Assembly: GCF_013402915.1 (NCBI RefSeq)
Contig: NC_050719.1
Coordinates: 620,001 to 684,000, forward strand
Source: Zygotorulaspora mrakii
Taxonomy: Eukaryota; Ascomycota; Saccharomycetes; Saccharomycetales; Saccharomycetaceae
Length of the DNA: 64,000 nt
Direction: 5' to 3'
Under the pieces are notes generated by a model. The model saw nothing but the letters and a program-made list of their open reading frames with translations. It did not search any database and was not told the origin of the DNA. Positions 1-13,600 of this stretch are shown in pieces. Within the stretch, counting starts at the first letter, position 1. Each line of letters starts with the position of its first letter. The position numbers and the translations under genes were made by a program.

Positions 1-47
1 CATATCTCCAGGACTGTTTCTCTTCGTGACAATTTTCAGCTGATCTG

Positions 48-3000
48 ATGATGGACTCTCGGAAACCTGCATCTAACGGATCTAGTCATAACTATAGCAC
101 TACTATAAAAGGATTGCAATTATTCATCGCTGATCTTCGATCATCCCAGTATTCAGATGAACATGAAAAAAGAATTCAGTCTGAAATTGTCAAAATCAAG
201 CAACAGTTCGATTCAGCAGCTAAAAAATCAGCAAATGGTAAAGATAAATTGGGTGGATATCAACGTAAAAAATATATCGCAAAATTGGCATATATTTACG
301 TCACATCGAATACAACAAAATTAAATGATATTCTCTTTGGCTTAGACCAGATGCTAGAGCTATTGGCTTCTGACTCTTTTTCAGAGAAGTTTATGGCTTA
401 CATGACTTTAGAGTTTCTTTATGAGCATGCCATTGTAATTTCGAAAGTTCGTGATAAAGTTACACACCAGCTAATAAAGGATATATCTGGTAGCAATGAT
501 AATTTTGTAGCTCTAGCTTTGAATTTTATTGGTGTTGCGGGAAAGCTCGATATTGAAATGTCAAAAGATGATAATTTAACTACAGAAGTCTTCCAGATAC
601 TAAGGTCTCCTACATCAACGGTGTATCTGAAAAAAAAATCAGCATTGGCTTTTTTAACTCTGCTTAAGACGAATCCCGGGATATTGATAGATGATCCTCA
701 ACGTAAACAACTGTGGATACAGAGAATATTAAGTCTTCTTGATGATACTCAAAATTACCGTTTAATGTTGGCTGTATTGCCTTTGGTCGAATATATCGCC
801 AAGAATATTGATTTGGAATGTTGCATTAGACTGCTGCGTCAATTGACACAAATACTTTATAATTGCGTCATCGTAGGTACTTCCAATTCTGAAAAATTTC
901 CTTCCGAATTTAAATTTGCAAATGTGCCAAATCCATGGCTAATTACCAAAATAGTATCATTGCTGAGTATCCTGATTGTTTCTCCCACAGAGGCTAATAA
1001 TACTTCGTCCGCAGTTTTGCAATCGAGTAATATAGATCGTGAGACCTTGGGAAAACTGAGAATGTGCGTAACAAAAGCGATCGAAGTAGGAACCAAATCG
1101 TGTAATGATCCAATGGAAAGAATCGTATTGAATACAATTTTGTTTTCTTTGATAAATTTTGCTTCCAAATTAGACCCATCTCCTGAAGCAATAAGTAATT
1201 CTGTGAGCGCACTATGCTCTCTATTGACTTCAGCAGAGATAAACATTAGATATCTGACTCTAGATTCTCTGGTGAAGTTGTGTTCGATTAGTGGCAGACA
1301 CGCTATTGATACTGTCAGATATAAGAATTTGAATCTAATATTCCATATTTTAGATAGTGAACGCGACTCATCAATTGTAAGAAAAGTTGTTGATCTCCTC
1401 TATACCTTTACCGATTCTGAAAATTTGCAGATAATTGTACAGAAACTATTTGAATACGTACAGTCATCAAGACATCCGACTGATCCATTTATCAAATCCG
1501 ACATTGCGGTCAAAATTGCAATTTTGAGCGAAAAATTTGCTATAGATGCCCATTGGTATATCAATGTTTCTTTGAACTTACTTTCTTTAACATCTAACTC
1601 AACTCTCAATGATGACGAGATATGGCAAAGACTATGCCAAATAGTAGTAAATAATACTTCATTACACCAGATTACCTGTGAGCATTTAGTGGATTATCTT
1701 CGTGAAACTCATACAAGTGAAGCTATAGTCAAGACTGGTGCATTTTTATTGGGAGAATACGCTAATTTGGTTTTTGAGAAAGCTTCTGTCGGGGAGCTTT
1801 TTAATCTGTTCACAGATAAGTACTTTACTACTAGTAATGTCACAAGAGCAATGATTTTAACAACAATAGTTAAGCTGTACAGATTTTCAACCGCCATAGA
1901 ATCTGTAGTGATAAAGTTTTTCCAGATAGAGTTGAATTCGTTAGATATTGAGCTGCAAACAAGATCTTTCGAATATTTGAATTTTGTTCAATTATCAAAA
2001 TTAAATGGTAATACAAAACTTTTGGACGTTCTTTTTAGTCCCATGCCTCCCTTTAATACCAGGTCTAATCCGCTTTTGAAACGGCTTGGCAGTTTACCGT
2101 CATCTGGGTATAGCAGCACATTTTCAGAATCTATAGGCTCCTTGCATGGTGACAAAGATAGAAGTACAACCCCTCCGACATCTTTCTCTCAAGCGTCCGG
2201 CAGACCCGCTCCACCACGTTCCAGAGGAACGAAATCTGCCAGTATTAATACACTTGCATCTGAGCCAATGCTGTCTTCCGGATGGGAAGAAGGATTCAGC
2301 AGAATGCTTTCACATAGGAAAGGTATATTATATACATCGGGATTTTTGAGGGTGATTTATCGAATAACAAATCCTGAGACTGAAAATCTCACCCGATTGA
2401 AGATATCCTTGACGTTTATCAATCAGAGCGAACTAAAAATTAATGGGCTTTCCACGGAAATTAATGCCATCAGAACCGCTGATAATCCCGAATATGTTTT
2501 ACGAAATATTGAACCTCCTTCTAGCATAGACGTCAATCCACGTGGACGTTCTGAGCAAAGTTTTGAGGTGATCGTAAGAAAAACGTTCAGTGTAATCGAC
2601 AGTCCAACGGTCAAAGTCTACTTTAGTTGCGGTGGCAGTACAAATTCCATTGTATTGAAGGCAGCAATAGGTGTCACAAGTACCATCACAAGCAGCGCTG
2701 CAGCGAAAAATACGATATCTCTGCCGCAGTTCGTCACTAGATGGAAAACTTTGAGAGAGGCTCTGGGAGATGATGGAGAATACATATTGGAAAAAATACA
2801 ATTGAGAAGGAAGAAATCGGGAAATCCCGACGGAGAATATCTTAGATCAATTTATCAATGTATTTCAAGAATGGGATTTAATATTGTTGAACAAACGAGT
2901 GTGAACAACACCCTATTTATAGCTGGTATCATTCATACGAAAAGTGAAGGCTCGTTTGGATGTTTGATAAAGTTAAAATACGATGAACCAAAAAGGGAGG

Positions 3001-3083
3001 TATCGCTGACTTGCAGAACAACATCTAACGGATCCTTAGCTCAAAATATTTCTGAGTGCCTCAAATATGCAATATCCAATTAA
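48..3083 (+). CDS. APL3: AP-2 complex large subunit alpha (alpha-adaptin), YBL037W homologue
   Basis: Alpha subunit of the AP-2 clathrin adaptor, which acts at the plasma membrane in endocytosis. The 1011-residue product is close to the 1025 of S. cerevisiae Apl3. It opens with the diagnostic alpha-adaptin segment KGLQLFIADLRSSQYSDEHE (about residues 21-40). An armadillo-like trunk follows to about residue 640, then a Ser/Pro-rich hinge near residues 680-735 (SSGYSSTFSESIGS, RPAPPRSRG), then a C-terminal ear. Two ATGs in tandem (48 and 51) could both start it; the first is taken. Only 47 bases lie upstream, so the promoter and the left neighbour (MRPL16 in S. cerevisiae) are outside the window. 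It is convergent with the PLP-protein gene, with 90 bases between stop codons. Confidence 0.95.
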   Translation: MMDSRKPASNGSSHNYSTTIKGLQLFIADLRSSQYSDEHEKRIQSEIVKIKQQFDSAAKKSANGKDKLGGYQRKKYIAKLAYIYVTSNTTKLNDILFGLDQMLELLASDSFSEKFMAYMTLEFLYEHAIVISKVRDKVTHQLIKDISGSNDNFVALALNFIGVAGKLDIEMSKDDNLTTEVFQILRSPTSTVYLKKKSALAFLTLLKTNPGILIDDPQRKQLWIQRILSLLDDTQNYRLMLAVLPLVEYIAKNIDLECCIRLLRQLTQILYNCVIVGTSNSEKFPSEFKFANVPNPWLITKIVSLLSILIVSPTEANNTSSAVLQSSNIDRETLGKLRMCVTKAIEVGTKSCNDPMERIVLNTILFSLINFASKLDPSPEAISNSVSALCSLLTSAEINIRYLTLDSLVKLCSISGRHAIDTVRYKNLNLIFHILDSERDSSIVRKVVDLLYTFTDSENLQIIVQKLFEYVQSSRHPTDPFIKSDIAVKIAILSEKFAIDAHWYINVSLNLLSLTSNSTLNDDEIWQRLCQIVVNNTSLHQITCEHLVDYLRETHTSEAIVKTGAFLLGEYANLVFEKASVGELFNLFTDKYFTTSNVTRAMILTTIVKLYRFSTAIESVVIKFFQIELNSLDIELQTRSFEYLNFVQLSKLNGNTKLLDVLFSPMPPFNTRSNPLLKRLGSLPSSGYSSTFSESIGSLHGDKDRSTTPPTSFSQASGRPAPPRSRGTKSASINTLASEPMLSSGWEEGFSRMLSHRKGILYTSGFLRVIYRITNPETENLTRLKISLTFINQSELKINGLSTEINAIRTADNPEYVLRNIEPPSSIDVNPRGRSEQSFEVIVRKTFSVIDSPTVKVYFSCGGSTNSIVLKAAIGVTSTITSSAAAKNTISLPQFVTRWKTLREALGDDGEYILEKIQLRRKKSGNPDGEYLRSIYQCISRMGFNIVEQTSVNNTLFIAGIIHTKSEGSFGCLIKLKYDEPKREVSLTCRTTSNGSLAQNISECLKYAISN

Positions 3084-3173
3084 AAAGATATATACTTATT
3101 TAAGATTAAAATTCTCCCTTATTTCCTTCGTTCCATAAAAAAAGGAGGGAAGGATTAGAATATCAATGAAATG

Positions 3174-5227
<2,054 letters not shown>

Positions 5228-8206
5228 ATGCCTGAAACCTTTGACCAATTAGATCCGAATTACGTTATTACTCTTGAGTATACAAGAGATAATCTGATAC
5301 AATTGACAACTGAGTTAGCCGTTAAAGGATTACATGTACTCACTAGACCAGGATATGATTCAAATACCTTATATGCCTTCACGAGAGTTGAAGATCGTGG
5401 GTTTCACACGAATGTCAAGAGTCCTAAATCGATTCGAGTTACCGAACAATCTGGTAACGAAATTTTATACAGGGTGTGCCAACCCTTGAAATTCGTCAAA
5501 TCAATAACACCAATACACGACTTTGAGACAAGACAGAAATTGGAATCATTTTCAAGCAAGTTGATAAAAGGCTCTTTCAAAATTCCTGCTGATGACGATT
5601 TGATTAAATTGTCATATTTGACCAAGAATCCACGGGAGTCATTGTATTTTGCATTCTTCAAAACTTATATTCAATGGCTATGGCCAATATCTATGGTCGG
5701 TGTATTTTTCAGGTTATTCAGCAAGAATACACCATCATCCGAATTTAATATACAATATTCGATGTGTGTATCTATATGGTCATTGTTATTTGCAGCTACT
5801 TGGGTTTTCCAGAATGAATCGAAATTCAGCTCGAAGTTTGGTAAAGTCAATGGTTATTTCAATTATACGGGTAAACAACTAAGCTCTCCCACAACCGTGC
5901 TTTATAAAAAGCTTTGCTTTATTCCAGTTGCTTGTCTATTTGCTGCTACATTGATAGCATATCAACTTTTTTGTTTCTTTATTGAAATTTTCGTAACTCA
6001 GTTTTACCAGGGTCCGTTGAAATCAGTAATTTCATTGACACCACTAGTTCTCTTATCGATTTTCGTCCCATTCCTGACAAATTTTTACAATAGGTTTTTC
6101 GTTGATAAATTGGTTGAATGGGAAAATGGCTCGGACCCAAATAAGTCTAAAGTTGAGAAGAACTTTGTATTGGCCTTTTTGACAAGTTATATGCCCCTAA
6201 TTATAACATTATTCTTCTATTTACCCATGGGCTATAAGATTACTCCGGAACTAAAAGATTTTATTGTCGAACGTTCAAGCCATTACCGTATTCCTGTCCA
6301 GGCAACTGATTTTATTGTTGATGTAAATCGTTACAAAAATCAATTTTTCTATTTTACAGTTACCAATCATATCGTCGTTATGTTAATGGAAGATATTGTA
6401 CCATACCTAACCGATAGATTTTTGTCATCAATAACTAAGAAACCAAAAGAGGACATCAAGGCAAAAAAATTGAATTCAATCATGAAATCAAACTATCCAA
6501 GTGAGTTCAAGTTATGGAACGACATCAATAATTTCAATAAAACTGCTTATGGAGAATTCAATGTGGACGACAACTACAAAAAGGTTATTGTGCAATACGG
6601 TTACATCACTATGTTTTCTACTATTTGGCCATTGGCTCCTTTTTGTTGTTTATGTTTCAACTATCTTATTTTCAAAATTGATCTTTGGAGGGCATTGAAA
6701 AGGTGCAAGCCTTCTTCTTGTCCAAATGATCTTGAAGTCGCAAAGGATAGCTTTACAGCTAGATCAGCTTCTGCTGGTCCTTGGAACACAATTTTGGAAA
6801 CTCTAACGTGGATTGGCACGATCACAACACCATCCCTGATTGTCATGTATAGGTACAGCGACTTCCCCGGTGTAGGGTTAAATACAGTGCTGCAGAAAAG
6901 AGACTTGTGGTATAGATATTCGCCGCTATCTGTTTCTTGGACAACCATATTAGTCACTGCAATACTTTCGGAGCATGTGGCATTGCTAGCCTATTTTTAC
7001 TTGACTAGGATTTTTAGTGCCTCCACTCAGAAGTTTGTCTATGGATTTGTGCCTGCTGTTGAATCTCAAGAACCTCCCAAAATCAATTTGAGCAGTATGA
7101 TAAAAGAAACTGTTGGAATAATGAATTTGGTCGCGGAAGCTAAATTACCAACACCTTCAGAAAGGTCAGAGCATATCAATGAAAAGGATAAGCAGATAGA
7201 GAAAGTTAATGGTACTTCCGGATTTTCTCAACGCCAAATTAAAAGTACAGAATCATTGGATGAATCAGAGAACACTAACTACAGAAAAAATGGCCCGAAT
7301 ACTGACGTTTCTAAAACTGTTGATAACTCTGAAAGGCTGGACAATGGAGCGGCTTTGCCAAAGGGCGAGATTTTTGCATCACCAGAGGATGCTCTGGAGA
7401 CAGACGGGATTGCAGCCAATGGCAAAATGGATCATATGAGGCTTCCTTTTGAAGGCTTGAAGGACGATTCGATGGAAAATCATAAAGGGAAGTCAAAGGA
7501 AAAATCTAAAGAGAGTCCAAAAGAGAGTTCTTTAAATCAGGTAAAGACCAGTAACTCTAACGATGAAGTTTTAAGTACAGCCGGTGCCACCTTACCGGAA
7601 ACTATTCCAACTTCAAAGAACTATCATTTAAGATACGATAAGTATGGAAACCCAATACAATCATCCAATTCAACGAAAACAAGTAAATCCTCACTCGTAG
7701 ATGACACAGTTGGAAGCAGCGAAAATTCAGAATATGCCTCTAAACCAACTGAAATCCAACACGATGAGAAGCCAAAAGATTTAGAACACGAAGAGAAGCC
7801 GGAGAAGTCAGAACAAAATGGCGTCGTTGGCACCGTTAGAAGCAAAAAAGATGAAATTTTGACTAATCGAGAACAGGATCTTGCCGCCGCTGCTGCTTCT
7901 AATGCAATCAGCAACCACTCTCGAACTTCCTCTAAAATTAATGCTGTTCAGCAATTTAGCCGTGATGTTCCCACATCGTTAGTGTCAGGTAAATCTAGCC
8001 AAGATCAGGCTCACACATCGATGAAAGCGGTGGCAAGCCTTAAATCGAAGGCTGCTTCCTCAGTAGAGCACGATGGACACGTAGCTCCACGCAAAAAATC
8101 ATCATCGTCGAAAAGATCTTCCGTGGATATGTCTTCCAAAGAATCAAAAGAGCACAAGCACAAGCATAAAATGGGCTTGTTGCGAAAGTTGAAAAAAAAA
8201 CTATAG
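5228..8206 (+). CDS. IST2: Ist2-type anoctamin/TMEM16 ER-plasma membrane tether, YBR086C homologue
   Basis: Polytopic ER membrane protein of the anoctamin family that tethers cortical ER to the plasma membrane. At 992 residues it is near the 946 of S. cerevisiae Ist2. A soluble N-terminal domain (1-135) is followed by several hydrophobic segments between about residues 135 and 600. Examples are YIQWLWPISMVGVFFRLF, FIPVACLFAATLIAYQLF and FVLAFLTSYMPLIITLFF. A polar, low-complexity linker (about 605-975, rich in Lys, Ser, Glu) follows. It ends in a short basic amphipathic tail, KHKHKMGLLRKLKKKL, corresponding to the cortical sorting signal that binds PI(4,5)P2. The linker contains near-repeats HDEKPKDLEHEEKPEK. 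In S. cerevisiae IST2 sits beside AAC3, not POL12; here it is interleaved, as expected of a non-duplicated genome. Confidence 0.95.
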   Translation: MPETFDQLDPNYVITLEYTRDNLIQLTTELAVKGLHVLTRPGYDSNTLYAFTRVEDRGFHTNVKSPKSIRVTEQSGNEILYRVCQPLKFVKSITPIHDFETRQKLESFSSKLIKGSFKIPADDDLIKLSYLTKNPRESLYFAFFKTYIQWLWPISMVGVFFRLFSKNTPSSEFNIQYSMCVSIWSLLFAATWVFQNESKFSSKFGKVNGYFNYTGKQLSSPTTVLYKKLCFIPVACLFAATLIAYQLFCFFIEIFVTQFYQGPLKSVISLTPLVLLSIFVPFLTNFYNRFFVDKLVEWENGSDPNKSKVEKNFVLAFLTSYMPLIITLFFYLPMGYKITPELKDFIVERSSHYRIPVQATDFIVDVNRYKNQFFYFTVTNHIVVMLMEDIVPYLTDRFLSSITKKPKEDIKAKKLNSIMKSNYPSEFKLWNDINNFNKTAYGEFNVDDNYKKVIVQYGYITMFSTIWPLAPFCCLCFNYLIFKIDLWRALKRCKPSSCPNDLEVAKDSFTARSASAGPWNTILETLTWIGTITTPSLIVMYRYSDFPGVGLNTVLQKRDLWYRYSPLSVSWTTILVTAILSEHVALLAYFYLTRIFSASTQKFVYGFVPAVESQEPPKINLSSMIKETVGIMNLVAEAKLPTPSERSEHINEKDKQIEKVNGTSGFSQRQIKSTESLDESENTNYRKNGPNTDVSKTVDNSERLDNGAALPKGEIFASPEDALETDGIAANGKMDHMRLPFEGLKDDSMENHKGKSKEKSKESPKESSLNQVKTSNSNDEVLSTAGATLPETIPTSKNYHLRYDKYGNPIQSSNSTKTSKSSLVDDTVGSSENSEYASKPTEIQHDEKPKDLEHEEKPEKSEQNGVVGTVRSKKDEILTNREQDLAAAAASNAISNHSRTSSKINAVQQFSRDVPTSLVSGKSSQDQAHTSMKAVASLKSKAASSVEHDGHVAPRKKSSSSKRSSVDMSSKESKEHKHKHKMGLLRKLKKKL

Positions 8207-8299
8207 TTATGGAATTTTGTAAAAATAAATAAAAGTATCCGTAATTTCAAATCTAGTTAAAAACAAGCTCTGGGTACTTCAAAGACGTAATATGTATCT

Positions 8300-10282
8300 T
8301 CAATTTGAAACAATATCAATTCTGGCACGTTTCCAGACGTTATGAAGGTAAACCGGTTCTGTATCGGACATTCGTGTTAGTTTTCCATCATTTATATTTG
8401 GACTCGAAATTGTAATTTGAGCATACGTGCCTGGTGCACCAGAGGGTTTAATAAACTTGCCGGGATTGATCATTATAACGTTTTGAACTACCTTAGTGAA
8501 ATGTTGGAGTTCACTGGGAATTACAATTACATCGGGCGCAAAATCTCCAACCATCTCAGTAAGTCCAAGATATGGGATTTCGAGATCAGCGCCGGATATA
8601 TGCTCGAACACCTTATCATCACTTTTACCTGGCGATATCTCTAGTTTTTTTATAGCACCAGGAAACTGTGGATAGAAGCGACGCTGTTGCAGTATGAGCT
8701 CAGACACTCTATCGAATCTATTTCTCATCGAGGTATTCCCACCTTTAGTAATTTCCCTTAAGTCCTTGAACGCATCAACATTAGAGCACCCAAAAAACAC
8801 TTCATTGAGCTGAAACGTTGCTGGGTTAGTAAATAATTTGAAATTTTTAGTCAACTGTAATTGTTTCTTGTCCAATGAGTCTTGAGGATAAGCGGCATGC
8901 TTACTAATAGCATCTCTTGTAGATGGTATTAGAATTACCTGTATGTTTTGGTCGATTTTCTTTAAAACTGGCGCAACGACCTTAATAAAAACCTCGTCCA
9001 AAGTATTAGGTTGTGTTTTCAAGTTTGTGAAATGAGGAATTGTGCCTTCTGCCACCATAGGGTGAGTAACATCGATAAAAGGTCCAAACATTATTAAAAC
9101 ATGCGGTCTAACTTTGGTGTTGATTCTATCGACAAAATCCATCAGGTAATCCATATCAAAACTGGTATCTGAAAAGTATGGTCCGCTTGTCAGAATTACT
9201 TTCAAATCACTGCCATTCAGAGTTGCTTTGTATGCCTCAAGTTCGTCCGCTGTGGACACTGGAGAGTTGGGATAAGGAAGATGTAATAATTCACTTACTG
9301 TGAAAGAGTCCCCGGTTGCGTTGGTACCTCTAAGAGCAACAATTTGACCGCTGAAAAATGATCCTTCGCTCACGTATGTCAAGTCTAGTCTGACTCTTCT
9401 TCCGATTCCCACCATTCGCGATATCTCCAAAGCAAGCGACTCTGTATTCAGGAAGTCGTCAGATGATGGAGAATCTGGGACTATACGCCCCACAGTGTAT
9501 ATTTCATTTTGTGCTTGTATTGTTGGATCGCCGAAATCTGAGGGAGATAATTGAAAGTGTTGCTGCACAATTTTGGTGAATGATTCTATTTGCTCATCTA
9601 AGACATCTGAAGCATCAAGTAGGTTTTGTCTCATGGTTCTAAATTTGTACAATTGCGGCTCATAAAGCGGTATGATTTTGACGTGCTGTTCACCTTTCAC
9701 ATCAATACCTCTACCAATTTCAAGGTTCTCAGGATTGAGTGAATCCAGTATTTTTCCTGGCTCGACATTTCTCCTGGGCGAAGTCAAAGCATCTGCACAC
9801 TGCTTGATATAGGCATTTTGTGATTTGCTCTCGCCATCTTTTACGGACGAAATTAGACTATCCTTTTCTAAAGAATGTGCAGTGAATTCTAGCCTACTTT
9901 TCTTATCTGGATTAGAAGGACTGGGGTTTAATTTGCGTTTAGGTTGCGTTGGTGTTTTTTGGACATTCAAGCCAAATAGAGGGCTTGAGCCTAGCGGTTT
10001 CAAAACTTTGGGTTTTTTTGTACTGGAAGTGGGTTTACTTATATTAGGTATCCGGGCAGCTCTTTTCTCAACTTGAAGTTGTAAAAAATTCTTGAATTGA
10101 CCAAGAGCGCTCTCGCTTAGGCTGTTAATATCATGTCTCTGATATGAGAACTGCTCCCATTTGATATACAGGTCCTCAATACTCAAGGCATGAAGTTTCA
10201 CTAGGTGCTCTAACCCTGAAACTATTTCTGGGGTGTTAGCTTCGGGTCCAAATTGGCTGAGAATCTCACTTTCAATGGTCAT
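8300..10282 (-). CDS. POL12: DNA polymerase alpha-primase B subunit, YBL035C homologue
   Basis: Regulatory B subunit of the DNA polymerase alpha-primase complex, needed to start replication and for telomere capping. The 660-residue product (705 in S. cerevisiae) has an N-terminal helical domain. A Lys/Pro/Ser-rich linker near residues 75-150 (KPTSSTKKPKVLKPLG) follows. The C-terminal part from about residue 215 contains an OB-like region and an inactive calcineurin-like phosphoesterase fold, seen in VILTSGPYFSD, HVLIMFGPFIDVTHPMV, VILIPSTRDAISKHAAYPQ and FFGCSNVDAF. The start is the first ATG. An MCB element lies 166 bp upstream, matching the G1/S expression expected of this gene. Confidence 0.95.
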   Translation of the reverse strand: MTIESEILSQFGPEANTPEIVSGLEHLVKLHALSIEDLYIKWEQFSYQRHDINSLSESALGQFKNFLQLQVEKRAARIPNISKPTSSTKKPKVLKPLGSSPLFGLNVQKTPTQPKRKLNPSPSNPDKKSRLEFTAHSLEKDSLISSVKDGESKSQNAYIKQCADALTSPRRNVEPGKILDSLNPENLEIGRGIDVKGEQHVKIIPLYEPQLYKFRTMRQNLLDASDVLDEQIESFTKIVQQHFQLSPSDFGDPTIQAQNEIYTVGRIVPDSPSSDDFLNTESLALEISRMVGIGRRVRLDLTYVSEGSFFSGQIVALRGTNATGDSFTVSELLHLPYPNSPVSTADELEAYKATLNGSDLKVILTSGPYFSDTSFDMDYLMDFVDRINTKVRPHVLIMFGPFIDVTHPMVAEGTIPHFTNLKTQPNTLDEVFIKVVAPVLKKIDQNIQVILIPSTRDAISKHAAYPQDSLDKKQLQLTKNFKLFTNPATFQLNEVFFGCSNVDAFKDLREITKGGNTSMRNRFDRVSELILQQRRFYPQFPGAIKKLEISPGKSDDKVFEHISGADLEIPYLGLTEMVGDFAPDVIVIPSELQHFTKVVQNVIMINPGKFIKPSGAPGTYAQITISSPNINDGKLTRMSDTEPVYLHNVWKRARIDIVSN

Positions 10283-10447
10283 TTCCCTAGAATTATTAGA
10301 AAATTAAATGAGCTGCCTTTTGTCTTAATTATATCTCGATGGGTCAGTGTTATCTGTGCTATCTGTGATCAATCCTCTCTACCTGTATGTGCCGATGATC
10401 TTTTTTCCGATCTGTTTAAATGTCGCGTCAATAACAAAAAGCGATTC

Positions 10448-10453
10448 ACGCGT
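10448..10453. promoter_or_regulatory. MluI cell-cycle box (MCB) upstream of POL12
   Basis: Perfect ACGCGT, 166 bp upstream of the POL12 start, with a near-match TCGCGTCA about 25 bp closer to the gene. MCBs bind MBF (Mbp1-Swi6), which drives G1/S expression of replication genes including yeast POL12. That this copy is functional is inferred from position and gene identity. It sits in the 349-bp gap between POL12 and STU1, which otherwise holds only promoter and 3'-flank sequence. Confidence 0.7.
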
Positions 10454-10631
10454 TTGCGCATGGCGCCATTAGGTCTTTTTCATTAGTTTCAATGCTTGCA
10501 ATTCATCAGGTGAAACAGTATGGCTTTCACCTTTGACTATGCACTACCCACAAAAATTATGAAGCAGCCAGCATGCGCCACTCCACTGTTAAAGAAGCAT
10601 GATGAATCAAGTCTAGAGTATCATTCTATAT

Positions 10632-13600
10632 TTACTTAAAAGTAGAAATGTCATGCAGATGATCTTCTGCGTAATTAGATGACGCCAAGGTGCAAACTAC
10701 ACGAAACTGTACTTCCGACAGATCCCCAAACTGTTTTTCAATGTCTTTCTCATTGGCGAAAGCCTGTCTAAGGTATTGCAATACATTTGCCATCACAGTA
10801 AAACATGCATGGCGCCATTCCGTGATATCGCTTTCGGCAAAAAGTAGCATCATTTGAATAATTTCTTCGGGTTGATGTTTTTGTAGTACATTGGGAGATT
10901 TCACTAGAATCGCACTAATTGTTTCCATTAAAAAGGTTTCTTTGATCCCGGGCCCTGTTTCTTGGGCCTCACTAGCCAAAGTACTCAAAATTGAGGCAAC
11001 AGATTTAGAATTGAAAAAGTTTAGTTGACTCAAGAGGTCTCGCAACTCTTGTAACAGCAAATAAAACTCATTCGAGTAATCCCTGAGTTTTGTAACCATT
11101 TGCAAAATTTCCTCCCAGATATCTTTGATTGCAGGAGAAAACAAAGATGGGACATTGTTCAATTTCTTATTCAATATAATCAGGCATTGTATCAAGACGA
11201 TGGATTTTGATGCCATATTTAATGGAAAGAGAGATGTTTCATCCGTTGATATCAATAGAGTTCTACCAAGCTGTAATAGGGTTTCATATCCCTTCTGTAC
11301 TTCAAGCCACTCTCGCATTGGTTGCTGTTGCGAGCACATAATCAGTCGGCCAATTAAGCAGTTTAAATGCATTATGGTAAACGAACGATTTTGGATTCTA
11401 GCAATCGCTTTTTTCATTTGATTTAAATTTTCATCTACATTTGCAGCATCAATCATTTTTGTAGCAAGTGTAATTTCGTAGTAGGTCAGAGAACCCAACA
11501 ACTTATCCCCAAAAAAATTATCTTCGATTGATTTTCCTTCGATAGCTTCTAGCATCGTATTGACAAGAAGTTCTGCTGATAAATTGGACGGCTCTAAATT
11601 GTTCATCGGCTCGGGTTTTTTGCCTATTTCTATGCTGTTAAGTGCTTGACTCAGTTCTTTGGATTGTCGCTCTGTTAGTGGAGTCACCGGTGACCTGTCC
11701 CTTTCAAATGAGGCTTTTCTTGACATGTCATTTCCAATTTCCATATTTTCCTCAAAGGCATCTGCTTTTACAGATGATGATGGATGACTTGTTTCGGCAT
11801 TTATCACCTTTGGAGATGCATCACTAAACTTCACAGTATGTTCCTGTCTCTGTGAGGCAAAAATATCGCTTAAAGTGACGCTATTCCCTTCTCCATTGTC
11901 GATCATCTTGGAGTCTCCATCCAAATCTATCGTTGAAGCATTTGATTCATGTGGCCTTGCAACTTCATAAATGCTAACAACTTTTGTGATTTCAGAGACT
12001 CTAGGCTCCTCATTACTTTTACCATTAAGCGAAATCGCATCTGCATTTTCTTCAAGAGGAGATGTTAAACTTGGATCATGATATACCACACTTCCTCCAC
12101 TAATACTACGGCTCTGACCAAATGGATTTACCATTGTCATCTCAAGATACTTTCGATCATCTACAATGATGTTTTCCGTGTTACCGTTTCCATTGTTTTC
12201 TAAATTATCATTTTCATCATTATCAAGCTGGCGACTGCTAGTTGAATTATTGCGATTGATGATTTGCTCAATTTCTGTGCTTTCAATACTACCTTTTTTT
12301 TCCAATTCTTCGCAAATTTTTAGTTTTGTGGGCATAGAATTGATACTCTGTACCGCTGATGTGAATGAAGTCTCGTCATGTGCATGCATTTTCTCAAAAC
12401 ACTCGATATACAGACATTCATCAAACTCCTGCCCATATAAAGCACCAAGCTTTCGTATTAGAGTCTGAATAACATTTGAATTGACCTGTTGATTATTCAG
12501 TACCAAACTAAAAACTTTTATCAGTAGACCAAAGCAAAAATTCAATATGAATTGCTTATATTTCATGTAGTACAGGGATAATTCCGGATTGTTTTCAACT
12601 TCTCTATCATCAGAGATTGAGTTTAAATGTGCAAACAGTTCTGAGATTGCTTCCAGCAAAGCAGTCGGTGTCAATCGATGCATTATATCTTCATTTAAAT
12701 CAACAAAATTGATCGCATGAATTTCAATGACGAAGGTTAACGGCATTGATTCGCAAAATGAAGAAAGGGAGAGAAGCGGTTTCAATTCTTGTGGGTATCG
12801 CAGCTTTATTAGCTTAATTGAATTTATCAGATGATTCAAATCAAGAGATTCATTCGTAGTAAAAGAATTGTTTTTCAGCAAGAATTTTTGCAAAGTTTGT
12901 ACACCTTCCTTTATATTGTCAGGTGAACTCGAATCCAAATTTTGGTACATTAGCTTCCCATCAAATTGGTCCTCATTGTTCAAATATTTAGAGATTAAAG
13001 TATTTGAGTGAACGCCCGAAAAATCACTCGTAAGATCAATTTGAATTGTGTTCTCGACATCGTGACGATGTTCGAACGAAGACGTATCAATATGAGGGGT
13101 AAGCTGAGAAAAATGTGACCGCTCCTGATATTGTTCAGTTGTTAATGATCGCTTGGTCAACATTGGCGGAGGGGCACTCACTTTTCTTCTGTTTAAGACA
13201 TTTGGCACGATATCAGTTGGGGCATATTCACTGGTAGATCTACCATTTGAAGTCCTTTGAACAGAAGCATTATAGGAATGAGTTGGTCGTGCATAACTGG
13301 GATATTTTCTGTGATGATAATTGTTTCTGCTCGAGTTTTCCACAATTGAAAAAGGGTTAGTGGTTGAAGTTCGTGCTGATGTATTTAAATGGTAGTTTAG
13401 TTCCAGATGACTTGGTATTGATAGTTCTATTGCCTTCTTTAATTGAGAAGAAAATTGTGTTAGGAGGAAATTTTTAGCATTAAGAGTATAGCCCTTGTAA
13501 TAATACCAAAACGTTAATCTCATTGATTCTCTCACGGAGGTCTGGGCATCTGTGATACCTTTTTTTAGCCACTCTTCGATGTATATTAAAGAGTTATCCA

